Shown: positions 41,721 to 50,397, counted from the first letter of the stretch. The stretch: 64,000 nucleotides of DNA from Amycolatopsis echigonensis (GCF_014174495.1 NZ_JACJHR010000028.1:1-64000), one strand, 5' to 3'. Program-made: numbers and translations. Notes: generated by a model from the sequence alone, not told the origin.

Positions 41721-42160
41721 TCGGGCTTGCGCCCGCGCCGGGTCCGATCCCGGTCCTCGGCGTAGCTGCCGAGCTGGTCCATCAGCGCGGATACGGTCTG
41801 CCGGTCGCGCTCGGACAGCCGCATCGCGCGCTGCGCCAGCTCGCGGGCCTGGGTGTCGCGCCAGGCGACGACGTCGGCGACCTGCGCGTCGACCCGGCCG
41901 GCCACCTCGTCGTCGAAGAAGTAGGTGACCGGCACGCCGAAGAACCGCGCGAGAGCCTGGATGTGCGACCGCTTCGGGTCGCGCCGCGCGCCGACGGCCA
42001 GCTGCTGGACATGCGTGGCCGACATGCTCACGCCGGTGACGTCGGCGACGCCCTGGGCGATCTCGCGGTAGGAGTAGGGCTTGCGGTCCGGCGGATGCAC
42101 GGTCGCGATCAGGTGCGCCAGCCTCTCCGCGAAGCTGCGCTCCTGTTCCTGCTCGGCCAT
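41717..42160 (-). CDS. XRE-family transcriptional regulator
   Basis: A 147-residue DNA-binding protein. The helix-turn-helix lies in about 30-68 (SYREIAQGVADVTGVSMSATHVQQLAVGA), with ALARFFGVPVTYFFDDE as the usual end of the XRE domain. The C-terminal half is helical and charged. It is first in the run with the ImmA-type peptidase and the membrane protein. A perfect palindrome, GTTTAG-AAAA-CTAAAC, lies 103 bases upstream of its ATG and is a good operator candidate. Confidence 0.85.
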   Translation of the reverse strand: MAEQEQERSFAERLAHLIATVHPPDRKPYSYREIAQGVADVTGVSMSATHVQQLAVGARRDPKRSHIQALARFFGVPVTYFFDDEVAGRVDAQVADVVAWRDTQARELAQRAMRLSERDRQTVSALMDQLGSYAEDRDRTRRGRKPE

Positions 42161-42218
42161 GCCGCCCCCACCACCGTTCCGTCTCCGTAACAGCGCCCAG
42201 CATAACCGTCCCGAAAAC

Positions 42219-42249
42219 TTGACACCAGCCGTCCCGTTCCGGATACACT
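42219..42249 (+). promoter_or_regulatory. Candidate sigma70-type promoter
   Basis: TTGACA at 42219-42224 is followed by TACACT (42244-42249, spacing 19) or by GATACA (42242-42247, spacing 17). It points toward the epimerase gene at 42417 and lies just upstream of the palindrome at 42263-42278, which would overlap the initially transcribed region. Confidence 0.45.
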
Positions 42250-42262
42250 CGCCCCGCGCACC

Positions 42263-42278
42263 GTTTAGAAAACTAAAC
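42263..42278. promoter_or_regulatory. Perfect 16-base palindrome, XRE operator candidate
   Basis: GTTTAGAAAACTAAAC is two perfect 6-base arms around AAAA, in a strongly AT-rich island within GC-rich DNA. It lies between the XRE gene (103 bases upstream of its start) and the divergent epimerase gene. The composition, symmetry and position are those of a repressor site. Confidence 0.55.
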
Positions 42279-42416
42279 ACCGGGATCCGCGTGCGGTCGC
42301 TGGGGGTGCCCGCACGCGGTCCCGCGCTCGTCGGTGCCTGTCCGAAAGACGTGCCCGTCCGAGACGAGCGAGGGACGCACAAGTGGCGCACAGACTGCGA
42401 CGGTAGGTTGTGCGCC

Positions 42417-43361
42417 ATGACGCTCCCCCATAGTCCCGAAAGGACACCCGTCGTCGTCACCGGCGGCAGCGGCTTCATCGGCCGCGCTGTCGTGCGCGCG
42501 TTCCGTGAGCGCGGTTATCCGGTCACTGTCGTGGACCGCGTGCGCTACGAGACGACGGACGAGGGAGTGCGCGTCGTCGTCGGCGATCTGCGCGACGCCG
42601 AAACCCGCGAAGCAGCTGTCGAAGCAGGTGTCGGCGGGATCGTGCACCTCGCCGCGCTGACGTCTGTGTTGAAGTCCGTAGAGCTGCCGCGCGACACGTA
42701 CGCGGAGAACGTGGCGGTGACACAAGAACTTCTCGAACTGTGTCGCGTACGCGAGGTGCCGCGCTTCATTCTCGCGTCCACGAACGCAGTGATCGGCGAT
42801 GTCGGCACTAACACCATCACCGTCGACCTGCCCACGAAGCCGCTTACGCCGTACGGTGCCACGAAAGCCGCTTGCGAGATGCTGCTGTCGGGCTACGCGG
42901 GCGCGTACGGCATCACAACGTGCGCGCTGCGGTTCACCAACGTGTACGGGCCTGGCATGTCGCACAAAGACAGCTTCGTCCCGCGAATGATGCGCGCCGC
43001 GTTGAATAATGAAGGCGTGCGGGTCTATGGCACCGGCGAGCAGCGGCGCGACCTCGTGCACGTAGACGACGTCGTGCGCGCGATCGCGCTCGCGTACGAG
43101 AGCGGCTACACCGGCCGCGCGATCGTCGGTGCCGGACATTCGGTGTCAGTGCTGGAAATGGTCGAGACCGTGCGCGCGGTGACCGGGGCCGAGCTGCCGG
43201 TCGAGCACGTGCCCGCGCCGGCCGGCGAGATGCCCGCGGTGGTCGTGGACGTCTCGGCGAGCGCGGAAACCATCGGCTACCGCCCGGAAATCGCCCTCGC
43301 CGACGGACTCGCCACGGCCTGGAAGTACTTCTCCGGACTGGACCGGGCCGAGGCGCCGTGA
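42417..43361 (+). CDS. NAD-dependent epimerase/dehydratase
   Basis: A 314-residue extended-SDR enzyme acting on nucleotide sugars. TGGSGFIG near the N-terminus binds NAD, YGATK holds the catalytic Tyr and Lys, and RFTNVYGPGM and RRDLVHVDDVV are typical of UDP-glucose 4-epimerase relatives. The ATG at 42417 lacks a strong ribosome site. The stop overlaps the start of the glycosyltransferase gene by four bases (GTGA), so it probably supplies the donor sugar for that enzyme. Confidence 0.88.
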   Translation: MTLPHSPERTPVVVTGGSGFIGRAVVRAFRERGYPVTVVDRVRYETTDEGVRVVVGDLRDAETREAAVEAGVGGIVHLAALTSVLKSVELPRDTYAENVAVTQELLELCRVREVPRFILASTNAVIGDVGTNTITVDLPTKPLTPYGATKAACEMLLSGYAGAYGITTCALRFTNVYGPGMSHKDSFVPRMMRAALNNEGVRVYGTGEQRRDLVHVDDVVRAIALAYESGYTGRAIVGAGHSVSVLEMVETVRAVTGAELPVEHVPAPAGEMPAVVVDVSASAETIGYRPEIALADGLATAWKYFSGLDRAEAP

Positions 43362-45532
43362 CCGGATTCCTCCGCCGCCACGCGTTCCTCCTGGTGCTCC
43401 TCGCCGCGGGAACCACGCTGCGGGTGCTGTCGTGGATCGCCTACCGGCCCGCGCTGCTGTACATCGATTCCTTCCGGTACCTGGACAATCTGCACGGCCT
43501 GCGCGCCGACGGGATCAACCCGGTCGGCTACGACCTGCTGCTGCGGCCGCTGCTCGCGGTCGGCGGACTGTCGTTCGTCGCCGCGGTGCAGCATCTGGGC
43601 GGACTGGCGATCGCGGTCGGGATCTACGCGCTCGCCCGGCGGCTCGGCGCGCGAAATTGGGTGGGCGCGCTGGCCGCCGCACCGCTGCTGCTCGACGCCT
43701 ACCAGGTGCAGATCGAGCAGAACATCATGGCCGAGGTGCTGTTCGAAGCGCTGCTGTTCGGCCTGCTGTGGCTGGTGCTGGCCAAGGGAAAACCGAACTG
43801 GCGGCGGATCGCGCTGGCCGGGCTCGTGGTCGGGTTCGGCGTGCTGGTGCGGTTGATCGGCGTAGCGATCGCCGCGCCGTTCCTGCTGTACGTGCTCGCC
43901 GCGGGCAGCGCGTGGCGTTCGTGGCGCGGCTGGCGCGACGCCGGGATCGGGCTGCTCGGGATCCTCGTCGTCGTGGTCCCGTACGCGGCGCAAGTCAAGG
44001 CGGAGACCGGAAACTGGGGGCTGAGCGGGCCGTCCGGCAGCATGCTCTACGGCCGCACCGCCGCGGTCGCGGATTGCGCGAAACTGCAGCTGGACCCGGT
44101 CGTACGGCAGTTCTGCCCCACCGAACCGGTCGATAACCGGCTGGTCGACAACTACACGCACGCCGATCTCGACCCGGCGTGGCCCGGACCGCTGCCGCCC
44201 GGCGCGGACAAGGGCGCGCTGGCGCACGAATTCGCGGTGACCGCGCTGAAAGCGCAGTGGTGGGACGTCGCGACGGCGATCCTCGGCGACTTCGGCAAGA
44301 GCTTCCAGTTCACCCGCTACACCGCGCCCACCGACGTGCCGATCGACCGGTGGCAGTTCCAGCTGACCTATCCGGAGTTCGCCGAGCCCGCCGCGCTCAA
44401 AGCGGTCACGCAGCAGTACGACGGCACGGATCCGCAGGTCGACGAGCCGATCGCGGTGTTCCTGCGCGACTACCAGATCAACGGCGGGTTCGTGCCCGGC
44501 GCGGTGCTCGGGTTCTTCGCGCTGCTCGGCCTGCTCACCGTGCTGCGGCGCAAGAAACCGCGCCACCCGGCTCGAAGCGGCGCGTTGTTCGCCGCGGGCA
44601 CCGGATTGCTCCTGCTGTTCGCCTCCGCGGTGTTCGAGTTTTCCTGGCGCTACCAGCTTCCCGCACTCGTGCTGTTGCCGGTCGCCGGAGCGCTCGGGTT
44701 CACCACGCTCACCGTCGCCAGCCATCGTCGTCTCGGCAGTTATCCGGACGCTGTCGACGAAGGCGCGATCGCGGACTTCCGCGACCGGCATCCCGGCGCG
44801 AAGCTGTCCGAGCTGACCGTGGTGATCGCCGCGTACAACGAAGCCGGCGGAATCGGCCAGGTGCTGGAGAAGATGCCGGACGAATGTCTCGGGCTGCCAG
44901 TGGACGTCCTGGTGGTCGTAGACGGCGGTACGGACAACACTGCGGCCATCGCGGAGGACCATGGCGCGTACGTGTGCGTCGCGCCGACTAACCGCGGCCA
45001 GGGCGCCGCGCTGCGCCTCGGTTATCACCTCGCTGCCGAGAACGGCGCGAAGTACATCGTCACGACCGACGGCGACGGCCAGTACGACAACAGCGAAATG
45101 GCCGAACTCGTCGCGCCGTTGCTGGACGGCACCGCGGATTTCGTGACCGGCTCGCGGCGGTTGGGCCACGAAGAGGCCGACAGCCGGATGCGCTGGGTCG
45201 GCGTGCGCGTGTTCGCGTGGCTCGCGTCGGTGCTCACCTGGCGGCGGATCACCGACACGTCGTTCGGATTCCGTTCGCTGCGCGCGGAACTCGCGTGCGC
45301 GATCCCGCTGAACGAACCGCAGTACCAGTCATCGGAACTGCTGCTGGGCGCGACCGCGCAAGGGGCGCGCGTGCTCGAACGGCCGATGAGCATGCGGCTG
45401 CGCAAGGCGGGCAAGAGCAAAAAGGGCGGCAGCGTCGTGTACGGCGCGAACTACGCGCGGGTCATGACGGGGACGTGGTGGCGGGGGTACGTGCTGCGTC
45501 GCGGCCGAAAACGAACCGGTCGAGCATCGTGA
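43358..45532 (+). CDS. Fusion of a membrane glycosyltransferase (GT-C type) and a GT2 domain
   Basis: A 724-residue two-part protein. Residues 1 to about 460 form a polytopic membrane domain with an early acidic loop (LLYIDSFRYLDN) and many helices, like polyprenyl-phosphate-dependent GT39/ArnT-type transferases. From about 480 a cytosolic GT2 domain begins (LTVVIAAYNEAGGIG), with VVVDGGTDNT and the DxD-type TTDGDGQYD near 570, close to dolichyl-phosphate mannose synthase. One chain could thus make the lipid-linked sugar and use it. GTG start coupled to the epimerase. The last 71 bases overlap the convergent gtrA-like gene. Confidence 0.82.
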   Translation: MTGFLRRHAFLLVLLAAGTTLRVLSWIAYRPALLYIDSFRYLDNLHGLRADGINPVGYDLLLRPLLAVGGLSFVAAVQHLGGLAIAVGIYALARRLGARNWVGALAAAPLLLDAYQVQIEQNIMAEVLFEALLFGLLWLVLAKGKPNWRRIALAGLVVGFGVLVRLIGVAIAAPFLLYVLAAGSAWRSWRGWRDAGIGLLGILVVVVPYAAQVKAETGNWGLSGPSGSMLYGRTAAVADCAKLQLDPVVRQFCPTEPVDNRLVDNYTHADLDPAWPGPLPPGADKGALAHEFAVTALKAQWWDVATAILGDFGKSFQFTRYTAPTDVPIDRWQFQLTYPEFAEPAALKAVTQQYDGTDPQVDEPIAVFLRDYQINGGFVPGAVLGFFALLGLLTVLRRKKPRHPARSGALFAAGTGLLLLFASAVFEFSWRYQLPALVLLPVAGALGFTTLTVASHRRLGSYPDAVDEGAIADFRDRHPGAKLSELTVVIAAYNEAGGIGQVLEKMPDECLGLPVDVLVVVDGGTDNTAAIAEDHGAYVCVAPTNRGQGAALRLGYHLAAENGAKYIVTTDGDGQYDNSEMAELVAPLLDGTADFVTGSRRLGHEEADSRMRWVGVRVFAWLASVLTWRRITDTSFGFRSLRAELACAIPLNEPQYQSSELLLGATAQGARVLERPMSMRLRKAGKSKKGGSVVYGANYARVMTGTWWRGYVLRRGRKRTGRAS

Positions 45533-45968
45533 ACTTGGCGACGAACACCAGCGCGTAGCTGAGCACGTACGCCGCGTCAAGCAGCACGACCCACCAGAAG
45601 TGCGGCAGGTGCAGCGGCGCGAGCAGGTGGCCGGCGAGCGTGGTCAGCCCGACGGAGGCGAGGCCGCCGAGCGAGATGACGAGCACGTAGGGCAGCAGCT
45701 CGCGGCCCAGTTCGGGACGGCCGCGGCGGCCCCACACCCAGCGCCGGGTGAGGAAGAAGTTCAGCACCGCCCCGGCCGCGAACGCGCAGGTGCTGGCCAG
45801 CCACGGAGCCCCGTCCGCGGCGAGCACCGCGATCAGCGTGGCCTGGCTGAGCAGCGTCGCGGCCACCGAACTGGCGGCCGCGCGGACGAACCGGACCAGG
45901 CCGCGGCGGCGCGGCTTGGGCGATTCTTCCGTCGTGCGCGGGTTCGCCGGGTTGGTTACCGTCGTCAT
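45462..45968 (-). CDS. GtrA-family membrane protein
   Basis: A 168-residue protein with four membrane helices after a charged N-terminus; FAAGAVLNFFLTRRWVW is the characteristic GtrA segment. GtrA proteins are linked to flipping or transfer of lipid-linked sugars in surface polysaccharide modification. It is convergent with, and overlaps, the GT fusion gene, and divergent from the sulfoquinovose-synthase-like gene. All four fit one surface-glycan function although they are not co-directional. Confidence 0.87.
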   Translation of the reverse strand: MTTVTNPANPRTTEESPKPRRRGLVRFVRAAASSVAATLLSQATLIAVLAADGAPWLASTCAFAAGAVLNFFLTRRWVWGRRGRPELGRELLPYVLVISLGGLASVGLTTLAGHLLAPLHLPHFWWVVLLDAAYVLSYALVFVAKFTMLDRFVFGRDAARTPATTSPS

Positions 45969-46154
45969 GTCCCCAGTCTCCCCTCGGGCCGCCGGCTCCG
46001 CCGCGCGACCCCCCGGCCCACAGCGGATTCACAGCTGACTGCCAGCCGAACATCAGCGGCGGGCGATTAGGTTCGGATCTGCCACCGCGACACCGGGCGT
46101 CGTGTACAACGAAAGGCCGTGCCTGTCGCGAAAACGAAAGGAAAGGGTGCTCGG

Positions 46155-47312
46155 ATGCGAGTGCTGGTTCTCGGCGGTGACGGCTACCTGGGCTGGCCCA
46201 CCGCGCTCCACCTGTCGGACAAAGGCCACGAAGTGGCTGTTCTGGACAACTTCGCGCGGCGGCAGTACGACGTCGAGCTCGGAGCCGAGAGCCTCGTCCC
46301 GATCGAAGACCTGAGCACCCGGACCGACGCGTGGCACGAGGTGTCCGGAAAGCGCATCGCGCGCTACGAAGGCGACCTGCTCGACGCGGAATTCCTGTTC
46401 GGCGCGGTGCGGGATTTCCGGCCGTCGGCGATCGTGCACTTCGCCGAGCAGCGGTCCGCGCCGTACTCAATGATCGACCGCGAGCACGCGGTCTACACGC
46501 AGCACAACAACGTGGTCGGCAACCTCAACCTGCTGTACGCGATCGCCGAGATCGACCCCGACATCCACCTGGTCAAACTGGGCACGATGGGCGAGTACGG
46601 GACCCCGAACATCGACATCGAGGAAGGCTGGCTCGAGGTCGAGCACAACGGCCGCCGCGACCGGATGCTGTACCCGAAGAAGCCGGGCTCGTTCTACCAC
46701 CTGTCGAAGGTGCACGATTCGCACAACATCGAGTTCGCCTGCCGGATCTGGGACCTGCGCGCGACCGACCTCAACCAGGGCGTCGTGTACGGCCAGCAGA
46801 CGCCGCAGACCGCGCTCGACCCGCGCCTGGCCACCCGGTTCGACTACGACGCGGTGTTCGGCACGGTGCTCAACCGGTTCGTCATCCAGGCCGTGCTGGG
46901 GCAGCCGCTCACGGTGTACGGCAAGGGCGGGCAGACGCGCGGCCTGATCGACATCCGCGACACCGTCGAGTGCATCCGGCTGGCCGTGGAGAATCCGGCC
47001 GGGCGCGGCGAGTTCCGGGTGTTCAACCAGATGACCGAGAGCATGTCGGTGCGGGAGATCGCCGAACTCGTCGCCGACCGCTTCCCCGGGCCGGTGCAGA
47101 TCGAGAACCTCGACAATCCGCGGGTCGAGCAGCCGGAGCACTACTACAACGTCAAGCACACCGGGCTCGTCGGGCTGGGGCTGAAGCCGCACCTGCTGTC
47201 GGACACGCTGATCGAGTCGATGTTCGACATCGTGGGCGCTAACAAGCACCGGGTGAACGACGAGCGGCTGCGCCCGACGGTGCGCTGGCGCGGAGCGGTC
47301 GAAACCTCCTGA
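46155..47312 (+). CDS. UDP-sulfoquinovose synthase-like NAD-dependent epimerase
   Basis: A 385-residue extended-SDR protein closely patterned on SQD1/SqdB, which joins sulfite to UDP-glucose to make UDP-sulfoquinovose. Visible are GGDGYLGWP (7-15), the active-site segment TMGEYGTPNIDIEEG with Thr144, Tyr181 and Lys185 (YHLSK), HDSHNIEFACRIWDLRATDL and NQGVVYG. Start at ATG 46155 gives the Rossmann strand at once, with GGAAAGGG upstream; a GTG at 46119 is possible. No SqdX-type sulfolipid synthase is adjacent. Either a sulfonated sugar is made for a glycolipid or polymer, or the protein is a relative with another reaction. Confidence 0.8.
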   Translation: MRVLVLGGDGYLGWPTALHLSDKGHEVAVLDNFARRQYDVELGAESLVPIEDLSTRTDAWHEVSGKRIARYEGDLLDAEFLFGAVRDFRPSAIVHFAEQRSAPYSMIDREHAVYTQHNNVVGNLNLLYAIAEIDPDIHLVKLGTMGEYGTPNIDIEEGWLEVEHNGRRDRMLYPKKPGSFYHLSKVHDSHNIEFACRIWDLRATDLNQGVVYGQQTPQTALDPRLATRFDYDAVFGTVLNRFVIQAVLGQPLTVYGKGGQTRGLIDIRDTVECIRLAVENPAGRGEFRVFNQMTESMSVREIAELVADRFPGPVQIENLDNPRVEQPEHYYNVKHTGLVGLGLKPHLLSDTLIESMFDIVGANKHRVNDERLRPTVRWRGAVETS

Positions 47313-47483
47313 TTCCGCTGCGCTGCCCGCCGAAGGCACGTCGGGACCAGCGCGGCACGCGTCGGCGCGGCGCGGAAAGCAGCGCTCCGTTCCGCCTCCG
47401 TCGCGGAAATTGTCGGTGGCGGGTGGGATGCTCTTCGAGTCAGCCCCTGAAGGGGACGGAACTGGAAGAGCGGCAAGGGAAAC

Positions 47484-48797
47484 GTGGGGGACGAAGCAGC
47501 GGCGCGGTGGAGCCCGGAACGGGTGCTCGAACTCGCGCCGGACGCCGCGTCGGCGAAGGCCGGGCGCGGGCAGGCCGCACCGGCCAAATGGTCGGGCGCG
47601 GGCGCGTCGGGCCGTGCCGTCTGGGGTGCGTGCCAGGGCAGCGGGAAGCGGCCGTACCAGACGGCCGTGGAAACGGCCGGGCCCGCGTTCCGGTGCACCT
47701 GCCCGAGCCGGAAGTTCCCGTGCAAGCACGCGCTGGGATTGCTGCTGCTCTGGTCGGAAGGGCAGCTCCCCCGCGAGGAGGAGCCCGGATGGGTGCGGGC
47801 GTGGCTGGACGAGCGGGCCGCGCGGACGGAGCGAGCCGAGAAGAAGACGGACGCGCCAAAGGATCTCGAAGCGGCGGCGAAGCGGGCGCAGGAACGGCTC
47901 GCGCGCGTCACCGCCGGGGCTGCTGAGCTGCGCGGATGGCTCGCCGACCGGGTGTCCGCCGGGTTCGCGACGTTCGAGCGCGGCGGTGCCGACGAGCTGT
48001 ACACGGTCGCCTCGCGCATGGTCGACGCGCAAGCTCCCGGGTTGGCGAACGGCCTCCGCCGAGCGGCGGCATTGGTCGGCCGCGGCCGCGACTGGCCGGA
48101 TCGGCTGCTGGCCGAGTTGTCGCTGGTCTACGTGCTCGCGGACGCGGCGAACAGGCTGGAGTCGCTGCCGGCCGCGCTCGCGGACACCGTCCGGACTCGG
48201 CTCGGATTCTCGGTGAGCAACGCGCAGGTGCTGGAGTCCGGCGAGCGGGTGCCGGACCAATGGCTGGTCACCGGCGCGATCGACGAGGAGCAGGACTCGC
48301 TGCGCAGCAGGCGCACCTGGCTGCGGGGCAAACGCAGCGGCCGGGACGCACTGGTGCTGTCGTTCGCACCGCCCGGACGTCCGCTGGACAGTTCGCTGCC
48401 GCCGGGGTTCGTCGTAGCGGGAGAGCTGGTGTTCTACCCGGGAGCGGTGCCGCTGCGCGCGGTGTTCGATCATCGCGAGGAACCGGTGGCCCCGGAAAGC
48501 GGACCGGTGGGCAGCACGTTCGCTTCGGCGCTCGCCGACCATGCTGCCGCGCTCGCGGCCGATCCGTGGCTGGACCGATGGCCCGTGTTGCTGTCCGGCC
48601 TCCGCCCGGCCCGGCACGGGGACGGCTGGGCACTGTCTGATGTGGACGGTGCGGCGCTGCCGCTGGTGCCGGCGGTGGATCCGTGGCCGCTGCTGGCTCT
48701 CGCGGCCGAGCGCCCGGTGACGGTGGCCGCGGAGTGGACGACGGCGGGGTTGCGTCCGCTGAGCTGCTGGCATCGCGACGGGATGGTGCGGCTGTGA
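47484..48797 (+). CDS. SWIM zinc-finger protein
   Basis: A 437-residue protein with a SWIM zinc finger near the N-terminus: Cys71, Cys73, Cys80 and His82 in FRCTCPSRKFPCKHALG (CxCx6CxH). SWIM domains bind DNA or protein partners. The middle is Ala/Glu/Arg-rich and helical; the C-terminal half is not recognisable. GTG start with AGGGA upstream. It is first of five plus-strand genes that overlap or nearly overlap (DUF5691-like, MoxR ATPase, DUF5682-like, VWA), a combination I recall as recurrent in actinomycetes. Function unknown. Confidence 0.85.
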   Translation: MGDEAAARWSPERVLELAPDAASAKAGRGQAAPAKWSGAGASGRAVWGACQGSGKRPYQTAVETAGPAFRCTCPSRKFPCKHALGLLLLWSEGQLPREEEPGWVRAWLDERAARTERAEKKTDAPKDLEAAAKRAQERLARVTAGAAELRGWLADRVSAGFATFERGGADELYTVASRMVDAQAPGLANGLRRAAALVGRGRDWPDRLLAELSLVYVLADAANRLESLPAALADTVRTRLGFSVSNAQVLESGERVPDQWLVTGAIDEEQDSLRSRRTWLRGKRSGRDALVLSFAPPGRPLDSSLPPGFVVAGELVFYPGAVPLRAVFDHREEPVAPESGPVGSTFASALADHAAALAADPWLDRWPVLLSGLRPARHGDGWALSDVDGAALPLVPAVDPWPLLALAAERPVTVAAEWTTAGLRPLSCWHRDGMVRL

Positions 48798-48958
48798 CTG
48801 CGTTGAACAACTTCGTCCACGGCTGCCAAGGGAGCGCCGGTTTCCTTTCTGAAGCAAGGAAAGTCGCCTCGCCAACCCTCGCCACCGCAGACCTTCACCC
48901 CTTCGCTTCCCCAGCGGTGTGTGCCGAACTGCTCCACGACCGGACGGTGCGGCCGTGA
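48794..48958 (+). CDS. 54-residue ORF formed by a duplicated gene junction
   Basis: A GTG overlapping the SWIM stop (GTGA) opens a 54-codon frame whose own stop overlaps the DUF5691-like start (GTGA). Its first residues MTALNNFV resemble the DUF5691-like start MTAWNDLV, and its last residues LLHDRTVRP resemble the SWIM end HRDGMVRL. The DNA confirms this: about 36 bases at 48777 recur with some mismatches at 48938. Between the copies is unrelated DNA with a hairpin TTTCCTT/AAGGAAA (48841-48862). It is more likely a relic of an insertion with junction duplication than a functional gene, but it keeps translational coupling intact. Confidence 0.45.
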   Translation: MTALNNFVHGCQGSAGFLSEARKVASPTLATADLHPFASPAVCAELLHDRTVRP

Positions 48959-50397
48959 CCGCCTGGAACGACCTGGTCAGCACCGTCCTGCTCGGCACCC
49001 GCCGCAGGACCCTCGACCCCGCCGGTTTACCGCCGGGGGTAAGGGAAATCGCCGAACAACGCGCCGAACCCGCCGAACAAGCGCTCGTCGCCGCGGCAGC
49101 GTACACCGGCTACCGGCGCGCCGGGCAGCGACCGCTCACCGGCGTCGATCCCGAACCTGCCGCGGCGGAGGACAACCGGCCGCTCATCCCGGCCGTGGCG
49201 CGGGCGCGGCTCGTGCACCTGCTCTCCGCCAACCGTCCGGAACTGGTCGAGGAATGGCTCGCCACGGTGGCGGACAAGGGATTCCGCGTCCCCGCCGAGC
49301 GGCTCCCCGCGCTGGCCGACGCGGCACGGACCCGCGTGTCGCTGCGGGCGCCGCTCGCCGCCGTCGCCGGGCCGGTCGGGGCCTGGCTCGGCGAACGGAA
49401 CCCGGACTGGGCGTTCCTGGTCGCCGCCGCGGACGACACCAGCGACGACGCCTGGCAGTTCGGCACCGCCGCGCGTCGGCAGGCCTGGCTGGAACGCGTG
49501 CTCGTCGCCGATCCCGCCCGAGCGCGGGAAGCGCTCGCCGCGGCCTGGAGCACCGAGCCGGCCGACGTCCGCGCGACGTTCCTGGCCCTGCTCGGCGAGC
49601 ATCTCACCGCCGAGGACGAGCCGTTCGTCGAAGCCGCGCTCGGCGACCGGGCGGCCGGGGTGCGCGAGGTCGCCCTGCGGCTGATCGGCCGGTACCCCGA
49701 TTCGGCCTCCGGCGAGCGGATGATCGAACGGCTGCGCGCCTGCGTCACTGTCCGCAGCCGCGCGCTCCGGGCCGACGTCCTCGAATTCACCCCGCCGGAA
49801 CCGGACGACAGCCTGATCCGAGACGGCATCCGCGTCCCGCCCGGGCCCGGACAGGGCACGGCCCGGCTGCGGGCGATCATCGCCGCCACTCCCCTGCGGT
49901 TCTGGGCCGAACTCGGCACCCCGGGCGAGCTGGCCGGGATGCTCGTCGAAGGCCCGCCGCTGAACGTGGTGCGCGAAAGCTGGGCTACCGCCGCGCTTCG
50001 GCAGGGCAACGAACAGTGGGCCCAAGCACTCGTGGAAGCCGAACCGGGCGGACGCAGTACCGCGGCGCTCATCGGTGTGCTGTCGCCCGAACAGCAGGCC
50101 GCCACGGTCGCGAAGCTGACTCGCGGGCTGCCGATCGAAGCCCTCACCAGGCTCATCCTCGACCTGCCGCAGCCGTGGCCCGCCGAGCTCGGCACGGTGC
50201 TGCTCGACTGGGTCGCCGGGCAGCGCGACCACCGGCTGGTCGCGCACGCGGCCGCGCTGATCGCGAAAGCCGTGCCCGTCGCCTGCCTCGGCCACCCGCT
50301 GGCCGAAATCCCGCTTCCCGGCGAAGCCGCCCCGTGGCGGCGCGCAGTCGCCGAAACCCTGTCCTTCCGCCGTGAAATGCACAAGGAGCTCGCATGA
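48955..50397 (+). CDS. DUF5691-like helical-repeat protein
   Basis: A 480-residue, mostly helical protein with HEAT-like character (RAREALAAAWSTEPADVRATFLALLGEH and VREVALRLIGRYPDSA segments). It begins MTAWNDLVSTVLLGTRRR, a pattern I associate with DUF5691. No enzyme motif is visible, so a scaffold or adaptor role is likely. GTG start at 48955 overlaps the preceding small ORF; its stop overlaps the MoxR ATG (ATGA). In this operon it may link the SWIM protein to the ATPase. Confidence 0.75.
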   Translation: MTAWNDLVSTVLLGTRRRTLDPAGLPPGVREIAEQRAEPAEQALVAAAAYTGYRRAGQRPLTGVDPEPAAAEDNRPLIPAVARARLVHLLSANRPELVEEWLATVADKGFRVPAERLPALADAARTRVSLRAPLAAVAGPVGAWLGERNPDWAFLVAAADDTSDDAWQFGTAARRQAWLERVLVADPARAREALAAAWSTEPADVRATFLALLGEHLTAEDEPFVEAALGDRAAGVREVALRLIGRYPDSASGERMIERLRACVTVRSRALRADVLEFTPPEPDDSLIRDGIRVPPGPGQGTARLRAIIAATPLRFWAELGTPGELAGMLVEGPPLNVVRESWATAALRQGNEQWAQALVEAEPGGRSTAALIGVLSPEQQAATVAKLTRGLPIEALTRLILDLPQPWPAELGTVLLDWVAGQRDHRLVAHAAALIAKAVPVACLGHPLAEIPLPGEAAPWRRAVAETLSFRREMHKELA

